A stretch of 64,000 bases of DNA, from the NCBI GenBank assembly GCA_029721435.1, contig CM056577.1, positions 27,545,719 through 27,609,718 of the forward strand. Reading direction: 5' to 3'. Shown here piece by piece: positions 11,120-25,190 of this stretch (its first letter is position 1; every line of letters begins with the position of its first letter). Source of the stretch: Gymnothorax reevesii (taxonomy: Eukaryota > Chordata > Actinopteri > Anguilliformes > Muraenidae). A model generated the notes under the pieces. It worked only from the letters and a program-made list of their open reading frames with translations. It was not told where the DNA came from and did no database searches. The translations under genes were made by a program, and so were the position numbers.

Positions 11120-11906
11120 CTGACAATGTTGTTGCTTTTGATGGCAAGTTAGATCAACCACAATCCTGGTCCTCCTGTGGCAAACTGCCTCTCGACTCCA
11201 TTAGAATTCGCAAATAGATCTGGCCTCGGAATTGTTCATCTATATGTTCGCAGCGTGATGCCAAAATTGGACCAGATAAAAATTTGGGTTGAGACGACCA
11301 AAGCAGACATTTTGGTTTTGTCTGAGACTTGGACAAAATAATCTATTTCCAATCATGATATTGCAATCAGGGATATAATATCTTTCGTACTGGTCGTAAA
11401 ACCAAGGGAGGTGGTGTTGCAATCTACATAAAGTCACTGTGATCAAGTCATTATCCTTCCCAAAGCAGTTTGAATTATTGGTCGTTGGTTTGGAAAGGAT
11501 TGTCATTTAGTTGTTGCTGGCTGCTATAGACCACCTTCCGCGATCAATTATGCTTTTACCATTCTGTCATCCGTTCTAGCTGATTTGCATAGTAAATAAC
11601 TTGTGCTGAAATAAAGAACCAATTGAGACTCAGTGAATCTTACGCAGATCATAAATGCACCCACACAACCCAATATCAAGATGATCCCAAAGTAGATCCA
11701 CTTTGATTGATGTTATATTGACAAATTAACCTCGCAAATTTACACATATTGGAATTTTCCCTGATGATGTCAGTGTCCATTGTGCTGTGGCAGCTATAAG
11801 GAACTGTAAAATCCCAAAAGCTAAACCAAGAATCATTAGGAAAAGGAGTTTTAAAAACTTTGATACTCAAGGTTTTTTTATGACTTCTTTCCATGCTATT
11901 GGAATA
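11120..11906 (+). pseudogene. L2/Rex1-like LINE piece 1: endonuclease domain remnant
   Basis: Conceptual translation in shifting frames gives the N-terminal apurinic endonuclease-like domain of a non-LTR retrotransposon: a segment like IKIWVETTKADILVLSETWT near 11275-11335 with the LSETW signature, then a GGGVAIYIKS block near 11405-11435 and a VVAGCYRPPSAINYAF-like block near 11505-11550. Several stops and frameshifts make it dead. It is the first of six pieces of one LINE: 11120-11906, 13860-14167, 15750-15925, 19387-20032, 25191-25967 and 27519-27662. The cut at its right end is the 8-bp duplication AATTATTT of the next element. The 5' end is approximate. Confidence 0.8.
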
Positions 11907-12347
11907 AATTATTTGGTAACACCTTATAGTAAGGGGACATGAATCATGTTTTTATCATGGATTATTTCATGCATGATTCACTCATGAGTCCATCATGATT
12001 CATGCATAATTTCATGCATAAATGCATCATGAAACATCATGAGTTAACATGAAATTATGTTTACTCATGTATGAATTCATGCAATGGCATCATATCAACT
12101 AAGGCATTACTTACTGTAATGAATTCATCATGAAGCAAAAGTAATTAACCATAATCATAATGACTTCATGGTTCATGACAGACTTTTGGCAGAATCGAAA
12201 TGGACGTTTTCATCCATTACTTCATTCGTAGTTCATGTGTTAGCTTTCCATGACCTAATTATGTTTCTGCCCCCTTAACTAAAGTGGTGGACGTATGCTA
12301 GCGATCATCACAGCATACAGTATATATGTACAAATGTTAGTCTACTG

Positions 12348-12988
12348 CAGTGGTTCTCAAATTCGGTCCTGGCGCCCCCCCGTGTATGCTGGTTTTTGTT
12401 CCAGCCACAACTGCAATTCTAGGATTTTAAAAAGCTGTTACTTTGTCTTAATTGGCAGCATTTCATGTTTAGAGTAGTTATTTACCATCTTAAGTCAGAT
12501 TTGGATGGACATATCAATTGTGTCATGAAGAATAAAAACCCTTGAACATATTGTGCTTAATTTTCAATATTGCTCGGATTTTCAGGTGAAAGCATTTTGA
12601 AACAGATCAAATTAGACGGAGAAAATCAATAAGCTCCAAATTAGGTGTCTGAACACAGGTGTTTTGAGTTTTTCCCAAATAATCTGCCTGAACCAAATAA
12701 AATCAACAGGAAACACAACAGGTGTGACTCCACTGTTTGCCAAGTAAATTGTCGGGGTTTGCCACCATATGTCAAGAGTTTCACCAATGAGGAACCTTTT
12801 GATTATTTATGGTGATTAAATGTTTAGTTAAATTGTTTCCCTCTGCCAACATTTACAATATATCTCAATGTGGATATTTGCATAAATGCACCTAATTAAA
12901 ACAAATCAACAGCTTATTAAAATCCTAAGATTGCAGTTGTGGATAGAACAAAAACCAGCATACACAGGACCAAATTTGAGAACTACTG
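12348..12988. mobile_element. hAT MITE, 641 bp, nested
   Basis: The left end CAGTGGTTCTCAAATTCGGT is answered by the inverted AAATTTGAGAACTACTG at the right. The inverted repeats run on for about 90 bp (for example ATGCTGGTTTTTGTTCCAGC with its partner near 12940). The flanks GTCTACTG (12340-12347) and GTCTGCTG (12989-12996) are an 8-bp duplication with one mismatch. CAGTGG ends and an 8-bp duplication are standard for hAT. There is no coding capacity. It lies inside the GGTAACAC element. Confidence 0.92.
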
Positions 12989-13204
12989 GTCTGCTGGGAA
13001 TATTGAACAACATGAACTGAAGGTTAGTTGCTCATGAATTCATGGGCCTTCAAAGACATAGTCAGTTCACTTTTGGCAGAATTGCAGTTGATATTTTACT
13101 TGGACTTACCATCACTTTTTGATTGTAAAGATACAATATTACAGTGAAGTTATGTACTACTTCATGCATTAGTACATACTAATTTAATCCATTCATTCAT
13201 TCTT

Positions 13205-13530
13205 ACTTCATGCATTAGCTTCCCATGAGTTGATCATGTTTGTGCCCCCCCAACTAAAGTGGTGGCTATACATGCTTTTATCACAACAGACCTGAGAAAT
13301 GCTATTGGTAAAGAATCATTGAATGACATGAATTAAAGCTTACTTTCTCACGAGTTCATCATGTTTGTGCCCCCTCAACTAAAGTGGCGGACATAGTTGT
13401 GGACAAACAGTAGCTTTGATAACAACAGATGTGTGAAATGGTATTGCTAAGGAATCATTGAATGACATGAATTAAAGCTTACTTTCTCATGAGTTCATCA
13501 TGTTTGTGCCCCCTCAGCTAAAGTGGTGAA
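13205..13530. repeat. Tandem array inside the foldback element
   Basis: About three imperfect direct copies of a 125-140 bp unit. Each contains GTTTGTGCCCCCTCAACTAA followed by AGTGG, and each ends in ATGACATGAATTAAAGCTTA. The key blocks fall near 13246, 13370 and 13510. A fourth, more diverged copy of the motif lies near 12271, on the other side of the nested hAT MITE. Confidence 0.8.
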
Positions 13531-13859
13531 CCAACGGTAGTTTTCGTTTCAACAGATGTTCGAATCTGCCAAAAGTGAAACGACTATTTTTCAACCATGA
13601 ACTCATCATGATCATGTTTAATTACTTTTGATTCATAATGAATTCATTACAGTAAGTAATGCCTTAGTTGATATGATGTCATTGCATGAATTCAGACATG
13701 AGGGAGCATGAATTCATTTTAACTCATAATTAGTCATGATGAATTCATGTATTAAATCATGTAAGAACCATGATGAACTCATTAGTAAATCATGGATGAA
13801 GTAATGCATGATTACTACATGTTTCATGTCCCCTTATTATTAAGTGTTACCAATTATTT

Positions 13860-14167
13860 TTAATTCCTGATGTGGCCACTGTATGGCAGTATTTCCACAC
13901 ATTTTTTGTGATAGATAGTCACGCACCTGTTAAGAATTTTAGGGTAAAGTGCCGTGACAATCCTTGGTTTACTGATGAATTATCTGAGTTTTTGCAGGAG
14001 AGAAATTCTGCCTGGGCTAAAGCAAGATCTAGTGAAGAAACGGATTGGTTGACCTTAAGGGTATTGAGAAATAGATGTACTGCTCTTGCCCGTAAAGCTA
14101 AATCTATTTTTTATTTAAATGAAACAGCACAAAATTTAAATTATCCTATCAAGTTTTGGAAAACAAT
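13860..14167 (+). pseudogene. LINE piece 2: linker between endonuclease and RT
   Basis: An open stretch of about 100 codons reads as the region between endonuclease and reverse transcriptase of L2/Rex1-type LINEs. Characteristic blocks are CRDNPWFTDELSEFLQERNS (about 13950-14010), AWAKAR, and LRNRCTALARKAKSIFY. It is cut at 14168 by the TA insertion site of Tc1 element B. When the Tc1 and one TA are removed, the frame runs on without a break into piece 3. Confidence 0.85.
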
Positions 14168-14169
14168 TA

Positions 14170-15747
14170 CAAAACCCAAAACCAGTGAAGTTGGCACGTT
14201 ATGTAAATCGTAGATAAAAACAGAATACAATGATTTGCAAATCCTTTTCAACTAATATTCAAATGAATACACTGCAAAGACAAGATGTTTAATGTTCAAA
14301 CTGAGAAACTTTTTTTTTTTTTTGCAAATAATCATTTACTTAGAATTTTAAGGCAGCAACACATTGCAAAAAAGTTGGCACAGGGGCCTTTTTACCACTG
14401 TGTTACATCGCCTTTCCTTTTCACGACACTCAGTAAAGGTTTGGGAACTGAGGGGACCAATTTTTGAAGCTTTTCAGGTGGAACTTCAGGTGGATTCTTG
14501 CTTGATTTACAGCTTAAGTTGTTCAACAGTCCGGGGTGTCCGCTGTCGTTTTTTACGCTTCATAATGCGCCACACATTTTCAATGGGAGAGAGGTCTGGA
14601 CTACAGGCAGGCCAGTCTAGTACCCGCACTCTTTTACTACGGAGCCATGCTGTTGTAACACATGCAGAATGTGGCTTGGCATTGTCTTGCTGAAATAAGC
14701 AGGAGCGTCCATGAAAAAGACGTTGCTTGGATGGCAACATATGTTGCTACAAAACCTGTATGTACCCTTCAGCATTAATGGTGCCTTCACATATGTGTAA
14801 GTTGCCCATGCCTTGGGCACTAATACACCCCCATACCATCACAGATGCTGGCTTTTGAACTTTGCGCCTTTAACAGTTCGGATGGTTCTTTTCCTCTTTG
14901 GTCCGGAGGACACAACGTCCACAGTTTCCAAAAACAATTTGAAATGTGGACTCGTCAGACCACAGAACACTTTTCCACTTTGCATCAGTCCATCTTAGAT
15001 GAGCTTGGGCCCAGCGAAGCCGGCGGCGTTCTTGGGTGCTGTTGTAGAGTTTTAACTTGCACTTGCAGATGTAGCGACTAATTGTAATTACTGACAGTGG
15101 TTTTCTGAAGTGTTCCTGAGCCCATGTGGTGATGTCCTTTACACACTGATGTCGGTTTTTGATGCAGTACCGCCTGAGGGATCGAAGGTCACGGGCATGC
15201 AATGTTGGTTTTCGGCCTTGTCGCTTACGTGCAGTGATTTTTCCAGATTCTCTGAACCTTTTGACGATATTACGGACCGTAGATAATGAAATCCCTAAAT
15301 TTCTTGCAATAGCTCGTTGAGGAATGTTGTTTTTAAACTGTTCGACAATCAGCTCACGCATTTGTTCACTAAGTGGTGACCCTTGCCCCATCCTTGTATG
15401 TGAATGACTGAGCATTTCAGGGAAGCTGCTTTTATACCCAATCATGGCACCCACCTGTTCCCAGTTAGCCCGTTCACCTGTGGGATGTTCCAAATGAGTG
15501 TTTGATGAGCATTCCTCAACTCTGTCTTTTTTGCCACTTGTGCCAGCTTTTTTGAAACATGTTGCAGGCATCAAATTCCAAATGAGCTAATATTTGCAAA
15601 AAATTACAAAGTTTACCTGTTCGAACATTAAGTAACTTGTCTTTGCAGTGTATTCAATTGAATATAGGTTGAAAAGGATTTGCAAATCCTTGTATTCTGT
15701 TTTTATTTACGATTTACACGACGTGCCAACTTTGGGTTTGGGTTTTG
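14170..15747 (-). mobile_element. Tc1-like DNA transposon B
   Basis: The left end begins CAAAACCCAAAACCAGTGAA, then GTTGGCACGT. The right end is the inverted copy finishing ACGTGCCAACTTTGGGTTTG then GGTTTTG. TA lies on both sides (14168-14169 and 15748-15749). Inner parts of the terminal repeats share AAAAACAGAATACAA and GATTTGCAAATCC. The transposase is on the minus strand and broken. It is inserted in the LINE, and the LINE frame is restored by precise removal, so the insertion point is exact. Confidence 0.93.
14358..15391 (-). pseudogene. Tc1-like transposase of element B, frameshifted
   Basis: The frame starts at an ATG at 15391 (MGQGSPLSEQMREL...). The first 175 residues are open and cover the HTH region (GISLSTVRNIVKRFRESGKI) and the start of the catalytic domain, with Asp in VLWSDESTF (codon 14954-14956). 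That frame stops at about 14870. The rest continues in other frames: QQDNAKPH with the second Asp (codon 14684-14686) and SPIENVW with the Glu (codon 14579-14581). The spacing is DD34E and all three acidic residues survive. The frameshifts and a later stop prevent a full protein. Confidence 0.9.
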
Positions 15748-15749
15748 TA

Positions 15750-15925
15750 AATCACTTTCTTGTAGCCCCTCAACCAATGACATGCTCAGCCATATAAAAG
15801 TAAATGAAAGGCATACTACAGATAGGGTGGAGGTTATAAATTGCTTTAATAAGTGCTTTATTTCATCTGGTTCTATTTTTCATGATGTCTCCACTTACAG
15901 TACATTTAAATGTATCCCCCCTAAA
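15750..15925 (+). pseudogene. LINE piece 3: start of reverse transcriptase region
   Basis: Open reading in the frame that continues from piece 2. Blocks such as NDMLSHIKVNERHTTDRVEV and INCFNKCFISSG match the segment just before the RT domain in L2/Rex1-like elements. It ends at CCCCTAAA (15918-15925), the 8-bp duplication of the hAT element. Confidence 0.8.
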
Positions 15926-16316
15926 CAGGGCCGGCGCTAGCCATTTTGGTGCCCTAAGCATAAATGCCGCCCCCCGCCACATACCCACCCAATCCCACCC
16001 TTGACAGAAATGAACAATATCTGAGTATTTGTCAGTTTTGCTTTATTTTACAAATTAAATTGTTAATATTAATGGTTAAAAAACTGAGATAGAGATAAAT
16101 AATAATAATAATAATAATAATAATTAAGTGTTTATAAAACACTAACAATGTCACCAAATACTCAAATAAATAAAAATAAATAATCTAAATCAAAAATAAT
16201 AATAATAAATGCCACGACTATTAACAAACAAACATCTGTTTTTAACTGTAAACACAGTTCTGAGAAAGGAACTTCAAATACAAATTTTAAAATGCAAGCA
16301 CCAGTTGTTAGAGGCC

Positions 16317-16511
16317 CTACAGAGGCACATGTCTGCATTTCCGGGCTGCGAAATCAGCTATCAGGTCATCATATGACAGATTCTGAGCAATTTCCCCATT
16401 GATGCTGATGACAGCCAGATCACTTAAACGCTCCTGGCCCATTGATGAGCGCAGGTATGTTTTAATGAGCTTAAGTTTGGAGAAGCTTCGCTCAGCAGAG
16501 GAAAATGTGAT
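16317..16511 (-). pseudogene. hAT transposase C-terminal dimerisation domain
   Basis: Translation gives ITFSSAERSFSKLKLIKTYL, then RSSMGQERLSDLAVISI, ending CRHVPL and a stop at 16317. The SAERxFSxLKLIKxxLRSxMxxxRLxxLAxxSI pattern is the hallmark of the hAT C-terminal dimerisation region in the ZMYM-like branch. The domain is open to its natural stop, but its upstream part has been replaced by the Harbinger insertion at about 16511, so this is a fragment. The ORF running further upstream (to 16661) crosses that junction and is chimeric. Confidence 0.85.
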
Positions 16512-16639
16512 AGGCCCATGCATACGGTTAATCCGATTACTTTCATTCTTTATATGCGAATGTGTACAAATGGAAAAACAGATGTAGCTAACTTGAGACG
16601 CTTTATGGAAACAAAACAGATTCGGTATCAGCCTATACT

Positions 16640-18522
16640 TTTTTTTTTTTTTTTTATTCAAACAAGTACAAAATTACATTGTACAAAATGACAAGATACA
16701 ATGTCTACATGCCAGGGGTTATACAAAAATATATGTATAGCACTTTTTTTTTCTTTTAAACAAACCAACGAAAAACAATCAAAATTAAATAATATATACA
16801 TACATATACTTACATATAAACATAGACACTTATACATACACAGTCCAAAGTATGATACACATGCATACATTACAAAAATATTTCATATTTGGAACAAAGT
16901 TTTACAGTTTTGATAGCTTTTTGTTAAGAGAGGTAGAAATAGTTTTAATATACAACTCCATTTCTTTAAGAAAACAAACGAATGAGGGGTGGGTTCTCAA
17001 AACCTTACTTTTATGTATATGAAATTTAGCCAAAAGAATGATTAAATTACAAAGAAAATATTCTTCTTCTAAATCCTTACTGTAGGTATTGAAACCAAAT
17101 AAAACATCCTGCTGACGCAAGGTAAAACAATCATAAATATTGTCCAAAATAAAACGACAAATCCTCTGCCAGAGGCCTCTAGAGTATTCACAAAACCAAA
17201 AAAGATGAAAAGCAGTTTCTGAGAATGTATTACAAAAACTACATCTTATGTCAATATCTTTTCTAAACTTAACTAAAAGAGACTTAACAGGATAGCAACG
17301 ATGGATAATTTTAAAAGTAACCTCTTTTACCTTATTGACAAGGAAAAATTTGCTGGGTAGAGTCCATGCCCTGGCCCAACAAACGTCTTGGGCATATTTG
17401 TTCCACGCTGAGATCACATGAGGAACTGAAATGCAATCTTTTTGAAAGAGACTACGCACATTTCTGTAGCTATTGTAAGATGTAGACATAAAACATAACT
17501 CACCAATGTATGTTTTCAAAGGATCAAGTTGAGGCACTACAAAGGACGATGAGAAAGAAAAACCTTTTAAAAGCATAATCACTCCTGCAGGAATCGCGTC
17601 AAAAATAATAGCAAATTGTTTAGGAGTTACAGGAAGTGTAAAGTGATGTAGAAATTCTTGATAGCTGAACAGATTACATTTAAATAGTTGATTTACCAAT
17701 AGAATACCGTTCCTAAACCAATTGTCAAAAAATATGGATTTCTTTTTATAACATATATCTCTATTATTCCAAATAAAATAATTATTGGGAGAAAAATTGT
17801 GCTTGTAAATAAGGGACCAAGACAAAAGAGCTTGCTTATGAAATTTTGATCGAGACACAGGAAGCCTATCAATATTGTAATTACAAAGTAAAACAAATTT
17901 CAAGCCACCCAACTGAGAAAACACATGATGAGAAATGATATTCCATATGGAAGCAGGTTCTTTTAAGTGTTTTTTAATCCAACTAATTTTGAAGGTGTTA
18001 TTAAGTATACTGAAATCAAGAAGGTTAAGGCCACCATTGTTGTAATTATTCATCATAACAGATTTTTTTAATGTAATGTGTTTTGTTCTTCCAAATAAAA
18101 TTACAAAGTAACTGGTCAATATCCTTGCAGATTTTTGTATCAACTCCCAATGCTATAGCAGCATAAGTCAGCCTGGAAATGCCTTCTGCTTTTGACAGTA
18201 ATATTCTACCCTTTAATGACAAATCTCTCTGTAGCCACATATTTAGTTTTTTCTTTGTTTTATCAATTATTGGATTAAAGTTAATACTACATCTTAGATT
18301 CTGATCCCTAGTTTCAACTATGCCTAGGTAGGTGACTTTGTCCTTTACTGGTATATTGCAGATGGAAGCCAAACTACATCCTTTTACTGCCATTAATTCA
18401 CATTTATTCACATTTAAATGAAGACCTGATGCTAACGAGAATACCTGAATAATATCTATCGCAAGAGAGATCTGAGAGGAGTCTTTTAAAAAAAGTGTCG
18501 TGTCATCAGCTAGCTGACTTAT
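16640..18522 (-). mobile_element. 5'-truncated Tx1/L1-type LINE with 16-bp TSD
   Basis: Flanked by exact 16-bp duplications GGTATCAGCCTATACT at 16624-16639 and 18523-18538. The 3' end, at the left because the copy is on the minus strand, is a poly(A) tail seen as a run of about 17 T. The 5' end is truncated inside RT motif C. A poly(A) tail, a long duplication and 5' truncation are the signature of target-primed reverse transcription. Perfect duplications indicate a young insertion. Confidence 0.95.
16902..18522 (-). pseudogene. Tx1/L1 ORF2 C-terminal part (RT tail and zinc knuckle)
   Basis: The coding part opens at the truncation point with QLADDTTLFL, i.e. RT motif C with the two catalytic Asp. 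It runs in one frame to about 18060 (LKGRILLSKAEGISRLTYAA...), then continues for 413 codons in a second frame (16902-18143) with few interruptions. The shift lies in a run of seven A (18063-18069, T on the plus strand), so a single-base slip explains it. Near the end is a cysteine/histidine motif, CSFCNTFSETAFHLFWFC, typical of the L1 ORF2 C-terminus. Everything upstream (endonuclease and most of RT) is absent, so the copy was dead on arrival. Confidence 0.9.
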
Positions 18523-18538
18523 GGTATCAGCCTATACT

Positions 18539-18790
18539 CTCCGCAGCTAGCGAGCTCGTATGACGCAATCGCCACTCGCATTTCTTGAGGTACAGCGGTC
18601 ATCTCTTCTGGGGTCATGACATCCTTCATCTGATCACACAGTTTCACGAATGCTCCCCGAGACATCCTGAAATTCTCTCTCCATTTTGCATCTGAAAATT
18701 CAATGAGCACCACTCTCTCCCACCAGTCCTTACTCCTAACGCACATCCAGCAAGCACGGGTTTTTGGTAGGAGTGAAGGAAGGCCTATGC
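18539..18790 (-). pseudogene. Harbinger (HARBI1-like) transposase N-terminal fragment
   Basis: Open on the minus strand as LLPKTRACWMCVRSKDWWER, then LIEFSDAKWRENFRMSRGAF, VKLCDQMKD and a stretch ending SCGEYRLIP. The RSKDWWE / FRMSR.F..LC / A.CGEYR pattern is the region ahead of the DDE nuclease in fish Harbinger transposases. It is cut exactly where the Tx1/L1 element inserted. On the other side of that insertion the frame picks up as NLFCFHKASQ... at 16561-16623. No DDE core is visible. Confidence 0.75.
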
Positions 18791-19010
18791 TGAGACCAAT
18801 AGTTTTACGTCATGTTCTTCGAAAGAAATCGAACTATTGACTGAACCACGTAAACCAGGTTATTCCGATTATCGCATTACTGAAGTACATGTGAACGCGT
18901 CAAATCAGATTATTGCCATTACCCCATTATTCCCACTTATTAGATTATTGTGGTCATGTAAACGTAGCTGTTAAAAAATAAATAATTGTTAATTAAAACA
19001 TTGTCTTACC

Positions 19011-19058
19011 TGCAAGTGACGCGCGAGCCCCCGACTCTTGATGCCTTTTCGATGACAT
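19011..19058 (-). pseudogene. Probable first exon of the hAT transposase
   Basis: A minus-strand ATG at 19058 starts MSSKRHQESGARASLA and is followed at once by GTAAG (19010-19005), a good splice donor. Basic, Gln/Glu/Ser-rich starts of this kind are common in ZMYM-like hAT transposases. The next exon is not found because the centre of the hAT is lost. Confidence 0.45.
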
Positions 19059-19386
19059 GTCCACATCTCAAGAATAAATTTCTGCCAAATTTGCGATTGA
19101 AGCATAATGGAGCAAACTACTTGGGAATGGGCGGGGGGCACCAAAGGTAGACCGATGAGAGGGCCGCGCAGGAGATTAATCTTTTTTTGCGTAAATAAGC
19201 CTACGTTATTTTTGTATTACTCATATTTATTAACATGCTTTACAAACTTTTATTTTAAATATTAATAAATACTGTTATTATTATTTTTTTTTTTATGGGC
19301 TAGATTTTTTTGGTGCCCCCCAGGCAGTTGGTGCCTGACGCGCAGTGCGTGATAAGCGTATGCCGAGCGCCGTGTCTGCCCCTAAA

Positions 19387-20032
19387 GGGAAAAGTTAGTC
19401 CTATAGCTGATAGTTTCAGTTTTACTCCTGTTCCAAATAATGAAGTATTGAAAGCCTTGAAACAACTTGATACAAAGAAATCTGCAGGACCTGATGAAAT
19501 TGATGATATTTTTCTGAAATTTGGTGTAGAGATCATTGCCAACCCACTGACCTATATTTTTAATTTATCCTTAGAACAATATATTCCTGATGTCTGGAAA
19601 TCTGCTCTGGTTCTCATTCTTTTGAAAGGGGAGTGATCCAGCCCTATTAGATAGTTTTGAAATTGGCCTATAATTGTCAGCAATAACCAAGATTTTAGAA
19701 TCAATTGTCAATGAACAAACCGTACTTGATTAGCAAAATGCTGCCTTGTTAAGTCAATAAACTAAAGCATTCGATACGGTCAATCACAATATTCTTTTAC
19801 AATGCCTAATTACTATTGGTCTTACTGAATCTGTATTTGGTTGGTTTCAAAATTACCTAAGTAACCGGTGTCAAAGGGTGCATATTAATGGCTATCTTTC
19901 AGAAGAGCTTACAGTTAATTCTGGTGTGCCACAAGGTTCCATTTTACGGCCCTTGTTGTTCACATTATATATAAATAATATTGGTGATAATGTTTTAAAT
20001 GCAAATATTCATTTGTATGCTGATGATACCAT
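19387..20032 (+). pseudogene. LINE piece 4: reverse transcriptase domain
   Basis: Directly after the hAT duplication the RT reads on: LKALKQLDTKKSAGPDEIDD (early RT block), a degenerate stretch with several stops (about 19634-19765), [15 protein letters not shown] (motif A, catalytic Asp), [20 protein letters not shown] (motif B) and HLYADDTI (motif C). The order and sequence fit the L2/Rex1 group of the CR1 superfamily. The gypsy element inserted immediately after motif C, with its ACCAT duplication at 20028-20032. Confidence 0.9.
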
Positions 20033-21304
20033 TGTTGAGAATTACGAAATGAGCCAATAGCGACAACCAGATAAATGCAAAAAGAAGGCTTTATTTCTGA
20101 AGGGGGAAACCCCCCAACAGAGCTGGCAATGGTACAGTGTCCACAATCCAAAAACAGTGTCCAAAGGGCGTAATCCAGAATCGTAACCAGGGCACCAATA
20201 ACTAAGTTCGTGGTCAGACAAAAAGGGTTCGGTACACAGGCGTAGGTTTGGAGGAGAAACAAACTCATAAACCAAAGACAGTCCGAATCCAAAACCAGGG
20301 CAGTAATCACAAAATCAAGGTTGGGCAGAAAAAGGTCAAAACTCACAGATGCAACAATATCCAAAAAGGGCAAACCAAAATCAATAGTCGGGCAATCCAG
20401 TCAGAAAGAAACACTGAGAAATCCAGGCGAGAAACGTAGCACAAGAAAACTAGGGAGAACGATCTGACAAGAGTGAGAACCAAACAGACATCTTATATAC
20501 ACATCCGGGGTAAACACATGACCAGGGAGAACAGGTGCAATCAATAGTGACAATGATTAGGGAGAGACACATGAGGGATAAACTAATTACATGAATTTGG
20601 CTGTAGCCAAAACGCAGACAGGGATCACAAGACAAACCTAAGTACAAAAAAACAGCTCCGGTTAAGGAGTACTAAAGTGCCAAGATAAAAGAAAAGGAAA
20701 GCACAAAGTATAAGGGGAAATCCACAGAAACTTGCAGCAGAGATAATTAGGGATAGGCAAGGAGGCGGAGACTAGAATTGGGCGACAGCTGAGAGATCAT
20801 TACTCAATTAGTAAGTGCAGCTATACAATCCCAAGGGCTTGTTAGTAAGTTAGTCCAAATATACAAGGTTAGTGTGGATTAGTATTTAGCAAAAACAATA
20901 AACTGTTAGTATGTGTTAGTAAGACAGTAAAAGAGAGAGGAAGGAAGAACACGAGATAATGAAAGAAGATTGAAACCCAGAAACCAATAAATCACCCGAA
21001 TGAGTGGCACACAAGACAAGGGACCGTGAGCAAAGATACACACATGACAAGACAGGGGAGAAAAAGTGCAAAGCATGGAAAATAAACATGGCATGAAACA
21101 TGGCTATGAAAACAAAACATGGCATGGAGACTGATAACCAAAACATGAAAATTATAAAACAGGAAATCCTTAATACCAAATACACAATACATAATCTAAT
21201 AATGGTCAGACAAAGTCAGTGGTCTCTAAACACAAGAATCAATCATCATGGCACTTGACCAGGCACAGAATTTAAACTAGACAGCAGAATCCAGAATCCC
21301 AACA
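20033..21304 (-). repeat. 3' LTR of the gypsy element (1272 bp)
   Basis: On the plus strand it begins TGTTGAGAATTACG and ends CAGAATCCCAACA, giving the TG...CA ends and short TGTTG/CAACA inverted repeat expected of LTRs. Read in the sense (minus) direction it is pyrimidine-rich and carries an AATAAA signal (near 20087-20092) shortly before its 3' end. It matches the other LTR closely over the full length. Confidence 0.95.
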
Positions 21305-21317
21305 GAACCCCCCTCCC
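21305..21317 (-). promoter_or_regulatory. Polypurine tract of the gypsy element
   Basis: On the minus strand GGGAGGGGGGTTC lies directly against the 3' LTR. A purine tract at this place primes plus-strand DNA synthesis in LTR retrotransposons. Position and composition are as expected. Confidence 0.8.
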
Positions 21318-21336
21318 AACGAACGCCTCCTGGCGT

Positions 21337-25185
<3,849 letters not shown>

Positions 25186-25190
25186 ACCAT

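Larger units (their letters stand above)
11915..13851. mobile_element. GGTAACAC foldback element, CATGA-rich, 8-bp TSD
   Basis: The ends are GGTAACACCTTATAGTAAGG at the left and the inverted CCTTATTATTAAGTGTTACC at the right. Perfect 8-bp target duplications AATTATTT lie at 11907-11914 and 13852-13859. The arms are about 300 bp long and densely packed with CATGA/TCATG motifs. There is no transposase. The interior holds a short tandem array (13205-13530) and a complete hAT MITE (12348-12988). The 8-bp duplication suggests a hAT- or Merlin-type mechanism. Part of the end can also be read as TTGG...CCAA with a shorter duplication, so the superfamily is not fixed. It interrupts the LINE between its endonuclease and linker. 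Confidence 0.88.
16511..18972 (-). mobile_element. Harbinger-like relic nested in the hAT
   Basis: The right part ends in a terminal-repeat-like stretch (CTAATAAGTGGG and ACATGACCACAATAATCT on the minus strand, about 18930-18970). A matching but diverged end (CCATGCATACGGTTAATCCG) lies near 16517. A HARBI1-like N-terminal fragment is encoded on the minus strand at 18539-18790 and continues for a few codons at 16543-16623. Both boundaries are approximate and I could not fix the 2-3 bp target duplication. It is itself interrupted by the Tx1/L1 insertion. Confidence 0.6.
15926..19378 (-). mobile_element. hAT DNA transposon (ZMYM-like transposase), nested host
   Basis: The element starts CAGGGCCGGCGCTAGCC and ends CGGCGCT-like in inverted form (…AGCGCCGTGTCTG). 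It is flanked by perfect 8-bp duplications CCCCTAAA at 15918-15925 and 19379-19386. It carries the C-terminal dimerisation part of a hAT transposase (16317-16511) and a likely first exon (19011-19058), both on the minus strand. The middle of the transposase is missing. That place is occupied by a Harbinger relic that contains a Tx1/L1 LINE. Simple ATA repeats lie at about 16100-16125. The element disrupts the LINE RT. Confidence 0.88.

Noticed and set aside
16902..18143. 413-codon ORF as a host gene
   Set aside because: It has the Cys/His C-terminal motif of L1-type ORF2, follows an LADD motif upstream, and lies inside a copy with a poly(A) tail and 16-bp target duplications.
20450..21192. 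Several hydrophobic minus-strand ORFs repeated at 24331-25094
   Set aside because: They lie in the two LTRs and are present in duplicate for that reason. LTR sequence is pyrimidine-rich on the sense strand and gives Leu/Phe/Cys-rich ORFs by composition.
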